A stretch of 25,457 nucleotides of DNA from Bacteroidota bacterium (GCA_005792205.1 SXSO01000145.1:1-25457); one strand, 5' to 3'. Counted from the first letter of the stretch, positions 7,437 through 17,034 are shown. Numbers and translations: made by a program. Notes: a model not told the origin generated them from the letters alone.

Positions 7437-9050
7437 ATGCGAAAAGAGATTATTATTAATTCGACAAACGAAGAAGTACGAATTGCCATTACAGAAGACG
7501 GAAAACTTGTTGAACTTTATGTTGAAACATCAGATAGAGAAAGGTATGTTGGCAACATTTATTTTGGAAAAGTTGGAAAAGTTTTACCGGGAATTCAAGC
7601 AGCATTTATCAATGTTGGACATAAACAAGATGCGTTTCTTCACTTTTCTGACATTGGAACAACATATCAAGATTTTTCATATCTAGAAGGAGACGTTGAT
7701 TTAGACAATGGAGAAGACAATTCCGATGATAACGAGAAAAAGGAACCTTCGCAAGAAAATGAGAAAACAAGTTTTCAGCAAAGAGAAATTCAAGTCCAAA
7801 AAATTACTGAACAACTAAAAACAGATGGCAAAATTGTTGTTCAAGTAACCAAAGAACCAACAGGAAATAAAGGCGTTAGAGTAACTTCTGAAATTTCACT
7901 TCCCGGAAGATATCTTGTCTTTCTTCCATTTGGAAACCGTTCAATTGGTGTTTCAAAAAAAGTGATGGACTTCAAAGAGAAAAATCGTTTGAGAAGAACG
8001 TTGCGAAATTTTGTTCCAAGAGAAAGTCAATACGGAGTAATAATTCGTACAAATGCCGTATATCAAAGCGATGAGTTATTAAAAAAAGATTTGGACTCGC
8101 TTATTGAAGAGTGGAAAGAGGTAGAAGTATTGCTAAAAAATAGCGAACCGCCAAAACTTATCTACAAAGAAGGAAATGCTCTTTCAACAGTTTTAAGAGA
8201 TTTATTTTCGTCAAATGTTGAAAACGTTGTTGTAGATTCAAAAATTATTTATCGCGATGTTGTAAAATATCTTACCGTATATCAACCAGCAGTTGTTGAT
8301 AAAGTTCAATATTACAAAGGCAAAGATCCGATATTTGATGTTTTTGGTGTTGAAAAAGAAGTTGAAAAAGCAATACAAAAAAAAGTTATGATTCCAAGTG
8401 GAGGATCAATTGTCATTGAACAAACAGAAGCAATGACGGTTGTAGATGTAAACACAGGAAAATTTGCGAGAAAGCAAGAACAAGAATTAAATTCGCTTCA
8501 AACAAATATGGAAGCTGCAAGAGAAGTTGCTAGACAACTTCGACTTCGTGATATTGGTGGAATTGTTGTCATTGATTTTATTGATTTAACTGATGAAAAA
8601 AATCAAAAGCGAATTTTTGAGGAATTAAAAAAAGAAATGCGAAAAGATAAAGCAAAATCAACTATTCTTCCGATGTCTGAATTTGGAATTGTTCAACTTA
8701 CACGACAAAGAATTAGACAAAGTGTAATTCACTCATTTTCTGAACCGTGTCCAAACTGTAAAGGAGTTGGAATTGTAATTTCCAAATCTACAACTGTAAA
8801 TAATATAGAAAGATGGTTAAGACGTTTTAAATCAGAAAATCACGGAATTAAAAGATTGACGCTTGTTGTAAATCCACATCTTATAGAATTTCTTCATCAA
8901 GGATTTCCAAGTAAAATTTTTCAATTGAAATTAAAATTTCATACGATGATAAAAATGGAAAGCAGCGAATCTGTTTCTCAAAATGAATTCAAATTTCTTT
9001 TGAAAAAAAATAAAGAAGATATAACTCAACAATTTTTAAATGTAAATTAA
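7437..9050 (+). CDS. rng: Ribonuclease G/E family endoribonuclease
   Basis: This is a 537-residue Rne/Rng-type enzyme, a single-strand-specific endoribonuclease used in rRNA 5'-end processing and mRNA turnover. The N-terminal S1 domain (about residues 35-150) carries an acidic insert rich in D, E and N at about 84-115. The catalytic metal-binding aspartates are D337 in TVVDVNTGKFA and D380 in VVIDFIDL. The CPNCKGVG zinc-link motif (C438, C441) that holds the tetramer in RNase E is present. There is no long C-terminal scaffold, so this is the short RNase G-like form. The ATG at 7437 precedes the typical KEIIINST start. It heads a dense gene run, with transaldolase 10 nt downstream, and its leader is unusually structured. 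Confidence 0.94.
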   Translation: MRKEIIINSTNEEVRIAITEDGKLVELYVETSDRERYVGNIYFGKVGKVLPGIQAAFINVGHKQDAFLHFSDIGTTYQDFSYLEGDVDLDNGEDNSDDNEKKEPSQENEKTSFQQREIQVQKITEQLKTDGKIVVQVTKEPTGNKGVRVTSEISLPGRYLVFLPFGNRSIGVSKKVMDFKEKNRLRRTLRNFVPRESQYGVIIRTNAVYQSDELLKKDLDSLIEEWKEVEVLLKNSEPPKLIYKEGNALSTVLRDLFSSNVENVVVDSKIIYRDVVKYLTVYQPAVVDKVQYYKGKDPIFDVFGVEKEVEKAIQKKVMIPSGGSIVIEQTEAMTVVDVNTGKFARKQEQELNSLQTNMEAAREVARQLRLRDIGGIVVIDFIDLTDEKNQKRIFEELKKEMRKDKAKSTILPMSEFGIVQLTRQRIRQSVIHSFSEPCPNCKGVGIVISKSTTVNNIERWLRRFKSENHGIKRLTLVVNPHLIEFLHQGFPSKIFQLKLKFHTMIKMESSESVSQNEFKFLLKKNKEDITQQFLNVN

Positions 9051-9060
9051 AAAAATAATC

Positions 9061-9708
9061 ATGAAACTCTTTTTAGATACGGCAAACATTGATGAAATTA
9101 AACTTGCGGCGCAAACAGGATTGATTGATGGAATTACTACAAACCCATCTCTTGTCGCAAAAGAAAAAAAATCGTTTGAAGAATTATTACAAGAAATTTG
9201 TTCAATAATAAAAGGAGATATAAGTGCTGAAGTGACATCATTAGAAATAGATGGAATGGTTAAAGAAGGAAAACATCTTGCTAAAATTGCAGACAACATT
9301 GTTGTTAAAATTCCATTAACTCAAAACGGACTTTGTGCTGTTCAAAAATTAAAATCAGAAGGAATTCGTTCAAATGTAACACTTTGTTTTTCTCCATCGC
9401 AAGCACTTCTTGCTGCCAAAGCGGGAGCATATATTATTAGCCCTTTTGTTGGACGATTGGATGATATAAGCGAAGATGGAATGAATTTAATTCAACAAAT
9501 AGTTCAAATCTATAACAATTACAATTTTGAAACACAAGTTCTTGTTGCAAGCTGCAGACACCCACTTCATGTAGTAAATTCAGCACTAATCGGAGCTCAA
9601 ATAGCAACTCTTCCATACAAAGTTTTTGAGCAACTTATTAAACATCCATTGACAGATATTGGTTTAGAAAAATTTCTTTCCGATTGGAAAAAAGTAAATA
9701 CTAAATGA
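9061..9708 (+). CDS. tal: Transaldolase, small (TalC/MipB-like) type
   Basis: This 215-residue enzyme belongs to the small transaldolase / fructose-6-phosphate aldolase family. It starts with the diagnostic MKLFLDTANIDEI and GLIDGITTNPSL. The Schiff-base lysine is K83 in IVVKIPLT. Two residues separate true transaldolases from FsaA-type aldolases. Here they are E57 (in SAEVTS, where FsaA has Gln) and F129 (in SPFVGRLDD, where FsaA has Tyr). Both favour transaldolase, that is dihydroxyacetone transfer in the non-oxidative pentose phosphate pathway. It starts 10 nt after rng, and its stop overlaps the gcvT start by 4 nt (ATGA), so the three genes are probably co-translated. Confidence 0.93.
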   Translation: MKLFLDTANIDEIKLAAQTGLIDGITTNPSLVAKEKKSFEELLQEICSIIKGDISAEVTSLEIDGMVKEGKHLAKIADNIVVKIPLTQNGLCAVQKLKSEGIRSNVTLCFSPSQALLAAKAGAYIISPFVGRLDDISEDGMNLIQQIVQIYNNYNFETQVLVASCRHPLHVVNSALIGAQIATLPYKVFEQLIKHPLTDIGLEKFLSDWKKVNTK

Positions 9709-10799
9709 AGAAAACTTCTCTTTATGAAATCCACAAACAACTTGGAGCAAAACTAATTCCATTTGCGGGATTTGAAATGCCAATTCAATATAAAAGTATT
9801 ATTGAAGAATATTTTGCTGTGCGAAATTCTGTCGGAGTGTTTGATGTTTCGCATATGGGAGAAATTGAAATCAAAGGAAAAGATGCCTTTGATTTTGTTC
9901 AGTATTTGACAACAAACGATATTTCAAAATTGGAAAGTGGAAAAGTTCAGTATTCATCCATGTGTTACGAGAATGGTGGAATTGTAGATGATATTCTTGT
10001 TTATAGCTTTGGAAGATTTTTTCAAATTGTTGTAAATGCTTCAAACATTGAAAAAGATTTCAATTGGATGAAAGAAATTGGAAAAAATTTTGATATTGAA
10101 ATAACGAATAAAAGCGATGAAATTTCGCTTCTTGCAATTCAAGGAAAAAATTCTTTAAATACACTTCAAAAAGTTTTTGATATAGATTTATCTACTTTGA
10201 AATTTTACACATTTACAAAAACAAAATTTTTGGAAAAAGAAATTCTAATTTCACGAACAGGATATACGGGAGAACTTGGTTTTGAACTTTACTTTCCAAG
10301 CGAAAAAAAAATTTCAGAAGAAATTTGGAACAAAATTTTTGAATGTGGAAAAGAATTTAACATTCAACCAATAGGACTTGCGGCAAGAGATTTATTGCGA
10401 CTTGAAATGGGATATTGTCTTTATGGAAATGATATTAGCGAGGAAGTAAATCCAGTAGAGGCAAGTTTAGATTGGATTACAAAATTTCAAAAAGAGTTTG
10501 TTGGAAAAAATACAATTGAAAATTCTATTAAGAGTGGAATTGGAAAAAAACTTGTTGCGTTAAAATTTAATGGAGAAAAAGTTTTTCCACGAAATGGATA
10601 TGAAATTTTTAAAGACAATATAAAAATTGGCAAACTTACAAGTGGAATCATTTCGCCAATTTTAAATTCTGGAATTGCACTTGGGTTTGTTCACACAAAT
10701 TTTTCTACAGTTGGAAATGAAGTAGATGTTTTAGTAAGAACAAAATTTGAAAAAGCGAAAATTGTTGAACTTCCGTTTGTAGAAAGAAATCCAAGATAA
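9705..10799 (+). CDS. gcvT: Aminomethyltransferase, glycine cleavage system T protein
   Basis: This 364-residue T protein releases ammonia from the aminomethyl group on lipoyl-H protein and passes the one-carbon unit to tetrahydrofolate. Family signatures are LGAKLIPFAGFEMPIQY, VGVFDVSHMGEIEIKGKDA, ISRTGYTGELGFELYFP and GLAARDLLRLEMGYCLYGND. Length is normal (about 360-370). The other glycine cleavage genes (gcvH, gcvP) are not in this window. No glycine riboswitch can be present directly upstream because the start overlaps the transaldolase stop (ATGA). It is followed by comB after 4 nt. Confidence 0.94.
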   Translation: MKKTSLYEIHKQLGAKLIPFAGFEMPIQYKSIIEEYFAVRNSVGVFDVSHMGEIEIKGKDAFDFVQYLTTNDISKLESGKVQYSSMCYENGGIVDDILVYSFGRFFQIVVNASNIEKDFNWMKEIGKNFDIEITNKSDEISLLAIQGKNSLNTLQKVFDIDLSTLKFYTFTKTKFLEKEILISRTGYTGELGFELYFPSEKKISEEIWNKIFECGKEFNIQPIGLAARDLLRLEMGYCLYGNDISEEVNPVEASLDWITKFQKEFVGKNTIENSIKSGIGKKLVALKFNGEKVFPRNGYEIFKDNIKIGKLTSGIISPILNSGIALGFVHTNFSTVGNEVDVLVRTKFEKAKIVELPFVERNPR

Positions 10800-10803
10800 A
10801 AAA

Positions 10804-11535
10804 ATGAAAATAGATGTACATTTTTCTCCATCATCAATTGACGAACTTTCTTTAAAAGAAAAAGTTTGTATTGTAATTGATGTTTTAAGAGCGACAAGTT
10901 CAATTGCAACTGCATTTTCAAATGGAGCAAAAGAAGTTTTTCCTGTAAATACTGTTGCAGAAGCAGGAAAAATTGCATCAAATACATTTGGTGGAATTGT
11001 GCTTGCGGGAGAAAAAAACGGAGTTATCATTGAAGGGTTTCATTTGGGAAATTCACCAAGTGAATATACAGAGGAAAAAGTAAAAAATAAAACAGTTGTT
11101 TTTACTTCTACAAATGGTTCAAATGCAATTTTAAAAACGCGATTTGCAAAAATTTCTCTTCTTGCAAGTTTTTTAAATATTGGAAAAGTTTCTAACTTTC
11201 TTGTTGAAAAAAATTCTGACTTTACAATTATTTGTGCGGGAAAAAATAATTTATTTTGCGTTGAAGATACGGTTTGTGCGGGAATGATAATCTCATTTAT
11301 TTCTGAAACGATTGATGTTGAACTTACAGATTCAGCTGTTGCAGCACTTGTGTTGTATAAAAATTTTGGACATAATATTCTAGATACATTAAAAAATTGT
11401 GAGCATGGAAATTTTCTTTGTGAAATTGGATTTGAAAACGATTTAACAGTTTGTAGTTCGTGTGATTTGCTTTCTGTAATTCCAATATATTCTAATAACT
11501 CAATAAAAAATTTTGAAAGAAAGGATAATTTATGA
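10804..11535 (+). CDS. comB: 2-phosphosulfolactate phosphatase family protein (ComB-like)
   Basis: This 243-residue protein matches the ComB family by VCIVIDVLRATSSIATAFSNGA, by LAGEKNGVIIEGFHLGNSPSE (about residues 59-80) and by TVVFTSTNGSNAI. ComB dephosphorylates 2-phosphosulfolactate in coenzyme M biosynthesis in methanogens. Homologues are widespread in bacteria that do not make coenzyme M, and their role is less clear. No comA or comC partner is seen here, so sulfolactate metabolism is only a possibility. It lies 4 nt after gcvT, and its stop overlaps the start of the M23 peptidase gene (ATGA). Confidence 0.85.
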   Translation: MKIDVHFSPSSIDELSLKEKVCIVIDVLRATSSIATAFSNGAKEVFPVNTVAEAGKIASNTFGGIVLAGEKNGVIIEGFHLGNSPSEYTEEKVKNKTVVFTSTNGSNAILKTRFAKISLLASFLNIGKVSNFLVEKNSDFTIICAGKNNLFCVEDTVCAGMIISFISETIDVELTDSAVAALVLYKNFGHNILDTLKNCEHGNFLCEIGFENDLTVCSSCDLLSVIPIYSNNSIKNFERKDNL

Positions 11536-12479
11536 AATTGAAATTTTTGGTTTTAGTTTTTTTATCTCTAAAAGTTTTTTCACAACAAGATAGTTTAAAG
11601 GATAAAAAATATAATGAAAAAATTGAGGAAGAAGTTTTGATTGAAAAAGTTGCAATTGACACAGTTGAATTGAATGGAAAAAAAATACTAATTTTCAACA
11701 ACTATTCTTGGGAATATATGGAAGAGAGTTTTTCAGATGAAGAAATTGTTTCTGAAACAGAAATTGTAGATGAAATGCTTAATTTATATGAAGAAAATTG
11801 GGATGAAGATGTAATTGACTCTTACAAAGAAACACGCGAAGAAGTTATTTCAAATGAAATTTCTATTCAACTTGTAGATGGAAGTTCAATGTTTACAATG
11901 CCAATTCATCGAATAGTTTTTTCAAAATTTGGTTTTAGAAGAAGACACTTTCATAAAGGCCTTGATATTGACGCAGATGCTGGTGATGTAATTTATTCAG
12001 CGTTTGATGGAAAAGTTCGCTATGCAAAATACAATAAAGGTGGTTATGGAAATCTTGTTATAATTAGACACGCAAATGGTTTGGAAACATATTATGCACA
12101 TCTATCGCAAATAAATGTTGAGCCAAATCAATCTGTAAATTCAGGAGAAGTAATTGGAATTGCAGGAAAAACAGGAAGAGCAAGGGGAATTCATCTTCAC
12201 TTTGAAACTCGCTATTATGATTTTGCTTTTAATCCTGAAAAAATAATTGACTTCAAAAATCAAAAGTTGATAAGCGAAAATATAACTTTGAAAAAAAATG
12301 ATTTTATTCCTAAAAAACTAAAATCAACATATAAATCAAAAACCCATAAAGTAAAAAAAGGAGAAACGCTTTCATCCATTGCAAAGCGAAATGGAACAAC
12401 AGTAAAAACATTGATGAAGCTAAATAACTTAAACTCAAAGAGCGTGCTTAAAAGTGGAAAAAAAATAAGAGTTCGTTGA
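11532..12479 (+). CDS. M23 family zinc peptidase with C-terminal LysM domain
   Basis: This is a 315-residue cell-envelope protein. The N-terminal hydrophobic stretch (KLKFLVLVFLSLKVFS) is a signal peptide. An acidic low-complexity region follows (about 60-105). The LytM/M23 domain (about 125-240) has the zinc ligands H141 and D145 in HKGLDID and H223 in HLHFE, plus the conserved YYAHLS histidine H190. A single LysM module (about 272-315, HKVKKGETLSSIAKRNG to KIRVR) would bind peptidoglycan. All ligands are present, so it should be an active endopeptidase rather than a degenerate EnvC/NlpD-type activator. It overlaps comB by 4 nt and lies 41 nt before the outer-membrane fusion gene. Confidence 0.92.
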   Translation: MKLKFLVLVFLSLKVFSQQDSLKDKKYNEKIEEEVLIEKVAIDTVELNGKKILIFNNYSWEYMEESFSDEEIVSETEIVDEMLNLYEENWDEDVIDSYKETREEVISNEISIQLVDGSSMFTMPIHRIVFSKFGFRRRHFHKGLDIDADAGDVIYSAFDGKVRYAKYNKGGYGNLVIIRHANGLETYYAHLSQINVEPNQSVNSGEVIGIAGKTGRARGIHLHFETRYYDFAFNPEKIIDFKNQKLISENITLKKNDFIPKKLKSTYKSKTHKVKKGETLSSIAKRNGTTVKTLMKLNNLNSKSVLKSGKKIRVR

Positions 12480-12520
12480 TTTATTTTGTTTGTAAATTTT
12501 TATCTTCCATAAAGTTATTT

Positions 12521-15514
12521 ATGAAAAAAATTTTTCTTTTAAATTTCATTTTTTTCACTTCCATTTTTTCCAACGAAACATATTTTGGAAAAAACAAATT
12601 ACAATACAAAAATTTCAATTGGTATTATCTTCAATCAAATCACTTTGATGTATATTTCAACGATGGTGGATATGATATTGCGGTATTTTCTTCCGAAAAA
12701 CTTGAGAACGCATTAACTTCCATTTCAAAAACATTTAAGTATAAAATTACAAAGAGAATTCCTGTAATTCTTTACAACTCTCACAATGATTTTCAACAAA
12801 CAAATGTTATATCAAGCTATTTGGAAGAAGGAATTGGTGGAGTTACTGAACTTTTTAAAAATCGCATTATCCTTCCTTTTGAAGGTGATTATAAAAAATT
12901 TCAACATGTAATTCATCACGAACTTGTGCATGCTGTAATTAACGATATGTTTTACGGAGGCTCATTGCAAAATATTATTTCAGGAAGAATCACGTTTCAA
13001 CTTCCGCTTTGGTTTAATGAAGGACTTGCTGAATATGAAGCATTGAAGTGGGATGTAAATAGCGATATGTTTATTCGTGATGCTGCTTTGAATGAATATC
13101 TTCCTGATATTGAAAATCTTTCGGGATATTTTGCTTATCGTGGAGGACAATCAATTTGGTGGTATATTGTAAATAGATATGGGGAAGAAAAAATTTCTGA
13201 AATACTTCACAATGTAAAAAATTTAAAAAGTGTTGAAGGAGGATTTAATTATTCTCTTGGATTTGGAATTGAAGAATTTTCTAAAAGATGGAAAGAAGGA
13301 ATCAAAAAAAAATTTTTTCCTGATATAAAAACATTTGAAACAGTAAAAGATTTTTCTACACAAATTACAAATCACAAAAAGGAAGAATGTTTTTACAACA
13401 CATCTCCTACGATTTCTCCAAAAGGAGATAAAATTGTTTTTATTTCAGATAGAGAAAACTATTTTGATGTTTATTCTTATTCTACAGTTGATAAAAAAGT
13501 AAAAAAAATTATTAAAACCCAAAGGACATCTAATTTTGAGGAACTTCATCTTTTAACTCCAGGAATTACATTTTCTCCCAATGGAAAAAAAATTGCAATT
13601 GCAGTTAAAAGTGGAGGATCTGATGCAATTGTAATTTTTGATATTGAAACGGAAGAAGAGCAAACAATTGTTTTGCCTCTAAATGGAATTTATTCTGTTG
13701 ATTGGTCTCCAGTTGATGAAAATAAAATTGCATTTGTTGGAATAAATGAAAAGCAGTCAGATATTTTTTTATATGATATGAAAAGTTTGAAACTGGAAAA
13801 TTTGACAAATGATATTTCTAGCGATATTGATCCATCTTGGTCTAAAGATGGAAAAAAAATTTATTTTTCATCGGATAGAAATTCCAATATAAAATTTCAG
13901 TTTGATATTTATTCTTGCGAAATTGAAAATAAAATAGTTTCGCAGATTACAAATTTTCCTGAAAGTGATGAAACCTCCCCAATTGCATCAAAAAGTGGTG
14001 AAGAAATTTTATTTCTTTCTGATGCAAATGGAATAAATAATATTTACAAAGCAAATTTTAAAACAGGAAATATTCTTCCAATTACAAATTCTATTTCAGG
14101 AATTTATCAACTTTCCATTTCACAAGATGAAAAAAAACTTGTTTTCTCATCACTTTTGGATGCGGGATTTGATATTTTTCTTTTGACAAATCCATTTGAA
14201 ATGAATTCAATTTCAGAAATTCCAAAAACGGATTTTAAAAAAAATCTCACTGAAAATATTTCTACAACTTTTTCAGAAGAAAATATTGAGGAAAATTATG
14301 CATATGATTTTTCAAAATATATTTTTGGAATAGATTCTAAGCCAACAAAAATAAATGATTCAATGTTTGTTGTGAAAGATAATTTGGATTCAAATGGAAA
14401 TTTTATTGCAAATAGATACAAACTGAATTTTTCTCCCGATATTGTTACAGGAACGGTTGCATATAACACTTTGTATGGAGCACAAGGTTCAACATTTATG
14501 GCCTTTAGCGATATGTTGGGAAATCATCAAATTTATTTGCAAACAAATCTTGTTGTAAACGATTTGAAAGATGGAGATTATTCTCTTTCATATCTTTATC
14601 TTCCGAAGCGAATAGATTTTGCCTTTCAGATTTTTCATTCATCTCGTCTTTTGGATTTGGAAAACGACGGATATTTTTTACCATCTACGCGATTTCGTTC
14701 TTTTGGTGCAAATTTTTCTATGCTATATCCAATTGATAAATTTAAGCGAATTGATTTTGGTGCTTATTTTGTGAGATCGGTAAGAGAAAATCTTACGGGG
14801 TCAACAAAAAATTCTCGTTCGGATATTGTGTTTCCATCGTTAAATTTTGTGCACGATAACACATTGTGGGGATACATAAATCCTATTACTGGTTCAAGAT
14901 ATAATTTTTCTGTTTATGGAGTTCCCAAAATTGATGGGAGTAGAAATTTTATTTCTTCTACAATTGATTTTAGAAATTATTTTAGAATTTCTCGCGATTA
15001 TTCTTTTCTTTCTCGAATTTTTTTGGGAGGAAGTTTTGGCGAAACGCCACAAAAATTTTTAATTGGAGGAGTTGACAATTGGTTAAATCATGAATTTGGA
15101 AATGTTGATATTCCAGTTGAAAGTCCTGAAGATTTGATTTTTTTAACGACAGCAACTCCGCTTCGTGGTTTTAATTATTATGAAGGAGTTGGAGAGAAAT
15201 TTGCAATCACTAATTTTGAAATTAGATATCCTTTTATTGGTTTTGTTGCAGTTGGACCACTTCCTATTTTTTTTCAGAGTTTGATGGGAACAGTGTTTCT
15301 TGATGTTGGCGGAACTTGGAATAAAGAAAAATCTTTTAGGGGAATAGAAAAAATAAATGGCGAAATAGTTACAAAAGATTTATTGATTGGAACAGGAACG
15401 GGAATTAGAATTTTTGTATTTGGGTTTATTTTAAAACTTGATGTTGCGTGGAGTTACAATATAAAAAATTTTTCAAAACCGAAGTATTATATCTCACTTG
15501 GAGAAGATTTGTAA
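12521..15514 (+). CDS. Gluzincin-type peptidase / TolB-like beta-propeller / outer-membrane barrel fusion protein
   Basis: This is a 997-residue envelope protein with a signal peptide (MKKIFLLNFIFFTSIFS). I chose the ATG at 12521 because the in-frame TTG upstream at 12476 would put non-signal residues ahead of the signal peptide. Residues about 20-260 resemble peptidase MA. They include HHELVHAV (HExxH at 133-137) and WFNEGLAEYEAL, with E168 or E171 as third zinc ligand. Residues about 290-570 contain six TolB/WD40-like blades of the form SPxGxKIxFxSDR. The last roughly 350 residues alternate aromatic and polar strands and resemble a BamA/D15 surface-antigen barrel. The function is unknown. 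The parts suggest an outer-membrane-anchored protease facing the periplasm. Confidence 0.8.
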   Translation: MKKIFLLNFIFFTSIFSNETYFGKNKLQYKNFNWYYLQSNHFDVYFNDGGYDIAVFSSEKLENALTSISKTFKYKITKRIPVILYNSHNDFQQTNVISSYLEEGIGGVTELFKNRIILPFEGDYKKFQHVIHHELVHAVINDMFYGGSLQNIISGRITFQLPLWFNEGLAEYEALKWDVNSDMFIRDAALNEYLPDIENLSGYFAYRGGQSIWWYIVNRYGEEKISEILHNVKNLKSVEGGFNYSLGFGIEEFSKRWKEGIKKKFFPDIKTFETVKDFSTQITNHKKEECFYNTSPTISPKGDKIVFISDRENYFDVYSYSTVDKKVKKIIKTQRTSNFEELHLLTPGITFSPNGKKIAIAVKSGGSDAIVIFDIETEEEQTIVLPLNGIYSVDWSPVDENKIAFVGINEKQSDIFLYDMKSLKLENLTNDISSDIDPSWSKDGKKIYFSSDRNSNIKFQFDIYSCEIENKIVSQITNFPESDETSPIASKSGEEILFLSDANGINNIYKANFKTGNILPITNSISGIYQLSISQDEKKLVFSSLLDAGFDIFLLTNPFEMNSISEIPKTDFKKNLTENISTTFSEENIEENYAYDFSKYIFGIDSKPTKINDSMFVVKDNLDSNGNFIANRYKLNFSPDIVTGTVAYNTLYGAQGSTFMAFSDMLGNHQIYLQTNLVVNDLKDGDYSLSYLYLPKRIDFAFQIFHSSRLLDLENDGYFLPSTRFRSFGANFSMLYPIDKFKRIDFGAYFVRSVRENLTGSTKNSRSDIVFPSLNFVHDNTLWGYINPITGSRYNFSVYGVPKIDGSRNFISSTIDFRNYFRISRDYSFLSRIFLGGSFGETPQKFLIGGVDNWLNHEFGNVDIPVESPEDLIFLTTATPLRGFNYYEGVGEKFAITNFEIRYPFIGFVAVGPLPIFFQSLMGTVFLDVGGTWNKEKSFRGIEKINGEIVTKDLLIGTGTGIRIFVFGFILKLDVAWSYNIKNFSKPKYYISLGEDL

Positions 15515-15518
15515 TTAG

Positions 15519-15592
15519 TGCACCTGAAGGGAGTCGAACCCCTAACCCTCAGTTCCGAAGACTGATGCTCTATCCAGTTGCGCTACAGGTGC
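15519..15592 (-). tRNA. tRNA-Arg (anticodon UCG)
   Basis: On the minus strand the cloverleaf is complete. The acceptor arms GCACCTG and CAGGTGC pair fully. The D arm is GCGC...GAGC. The anticodon stem TCAGT/ACTGA encloses loop CTTCGGA, giving anticodon TCG (15558-15556), which reads CGA arginine codons. The T arm is AGGGG-TTCGACT-CCCTT with one G-U pair. The discriminator base is A, and CCA is not encoded. It lies 4 nt beyond the stop of the large outer-membrane gene, on the opposite strand, and diverges from the flippase gene. Confidence 0.95.
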
Positions 15593-15645
15593 AAAAAAAT
15601 TTTCAAAATATATGAATTTTTATTTCTCACTATCTGTAAAAAACA

Positions 15646-17034
15646 TTGAAAAAATTTCTTAAACATATTTCTTTTCTTACGATTGCAGATTTTTCAAGCA
15701 GAATATTTGGATTTTTTGTTACAGTTTTTTTGACACGAAATTTTTCTGTTTCAGATTTTGGATTGATTCAAATTGGATTTGCAATTTTATCTTTTGGTTT
15801 AGCAGGGATAAATCCTGGAATCCAAATTTATGGAGCAAGAAAAATTTCGCTTGAAAAAATAGATGAAAGTGAATTTATTTCAAACATATTTTTTCTTCGT
15901 CTTTTCCTTTCTACAATTTTTATTTTGATTTCAATTATCATTTCAAAAGTTTTTTATACAGAAAATATTTTTTTTGTGTTTTTATTTTTGCTTTCACTTT
16001 TTCCAAACGCAATTTCTTTGGAGTGGTATTTTCAAGCGAAAGAAAAAATATCTTTGATAAGCAAAAGTAGATCTGTGATGCAAATAATTTTTTCAATATT
16101 GTGCTTTGTATTGGTTTATTTTTTTAGAGATATAAATTTCGTTGCGGTTTCTTTGTTGATTGCAAATTTGGTTTCTGCGTTTATTTTATTATTTGGGTTA
16201 GATTTTTCTATAAAAAAAATTCTTTCTAATTGGAAAATAAACGAATGGAAATCTATTTTAAAAAATTCACTTCCAATTGGATTTGGAAATTGGATTGCAC
16301 AAATTGGAATCAGTTTTCCACCAATTGCGATAGTATTTTTTTCAAGTTCAAAAGAAGTTGGAATTTTTTCTGCTGCGAATAAAATTGTGTTTTTCGCATT
16401 GATGATTGATAGAATTTTTTTCTTTCTTTTTTACCCAATTATTTTGCAAAGTGAAAATAAATCACGAGAGAATCTAAAAGAAACTATAAACATTGCTTTA
16501 AAAGTTATTTTTGCTATTTTACTTCCACTTTGCGTTTTTTGTTTTTTATTTTCTAACGACCTAATTTTTTTCGTATATGGAACAAGTTATTTTGATGCAA
16601 TAAATGTTTTAAAAATTTTGATTTGGTTTGTCTTTGCAACAACATTTAATAGCATTTTTATTTTTGGATTAATCTCAATTGGAAAAGAAAAAATTTATTC
16701 TCTCACAATTTTTTTAGGAACAATTTTTCAAATTTGTTTGATTGCCGTTGGAAGTTATTTTTCCAATTCAATTGGAGCATCAATTGGAATTGTTGTTGGA
16801 GAATTTTTAATAATGGTTTTGATGGTTTTGCAATTCAAAAAATTTGTTTTCGGAATTAATCTGAATTTTTTTTGGAAACCAATTATTGCTGCGATTACAA
16901 TGTTTGCAATTTATTTTTTTGAGATAAATATATTTTTAGAAATGATTTTATCTGTGTTAATTTTTGCAGTTATATTTTTACTGTTCAAAGGAATTTCAAA
17001 AAACGATTTAGACGTTTTAAAAAATATTTTATAA
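15646..17034 (+). CDS. Polysaccharide flippase-like membrane protein (Wzx/MATE superfamily)
   Basis: This is a 462-residue protein with about 12-14 hydrophobic segments, of the oligosaccharide flippase type that moves lipid-linked sugars across the inner membrane. The N-terminus ISFLTIADFSSRIFGFFVTVFLTRNFSVSDFG is typical of the family, as is ANKIVFFALMIDRIFFFLFYPI in the middle. The start appears to be TTG at 15646: an in-frame TAA lies at 15637-15639, and the first membrane segment begins about ten residues later. The stop overlaps the ATG of the deacetylase by 1 nt, so the two are probably translated together. Neighbouring deacetylase and glycosyltransferase genes support a surface-polysaccharide role. 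Confidence 0.88.
   Translation: MKKFLKHISFLTIADFSSRIFGFFVTVFLTRNFSVSDFGLIQIGFAILSFGLAGINPGIQIYGARKISLEKIDESEFISNIFFLRLFLSTIFILISIIISKVFYTENIFFVFLFLLSLFPNAISLEWYFQAKEKISLISKSRSVMQIIFSILCFVLVYFFRDINFVAVSLLIANLVSAFILLFGLDFSIKKILSNWKINEWKSILKNSLPIGFGNWIAQIGISFPPIAIVFFSSSKEVGIFSAANKIVFFALMIDRIFFFLFYPIILQSENKSRENLKETINIALKVIFAILLPLCVFCFLFSNDLIFFVYGTSYFDAINVLKILIWFVFATTFNSIFIFGLISIGKEKIYSLTIFLGTIFQICLIAVGSYFSNSIGASIGIVVGEFLIMVLMVLQFKKFVFGINLNFFWKPIIAAITMFAIYFFEINIFLEMILSVLIFAVIFLLFKGISKNDLDVLKNIL

Noticed and set aside
7282..7686. 134-codon open frame overlapping the RNase G start
   Set aside because: Most of it overlaps the well-supported RNase G coding region in another frame, and its upstream part is the structured leader.
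9061..9708. Fructose-6-phosphate aldolase (FsaA) instead of transaldolase
   Set aside because: The two discriminating positions are E57 and F129, the transaldolase pattern, rather than Gln and Tyr as in FsaA.
9690..9710. Glycine riboswitch upstream of gcvT
   Set aside because: gcvT overlaps the preceding gene by 4 nt, leaving no leader in which a riboswitch could sit.
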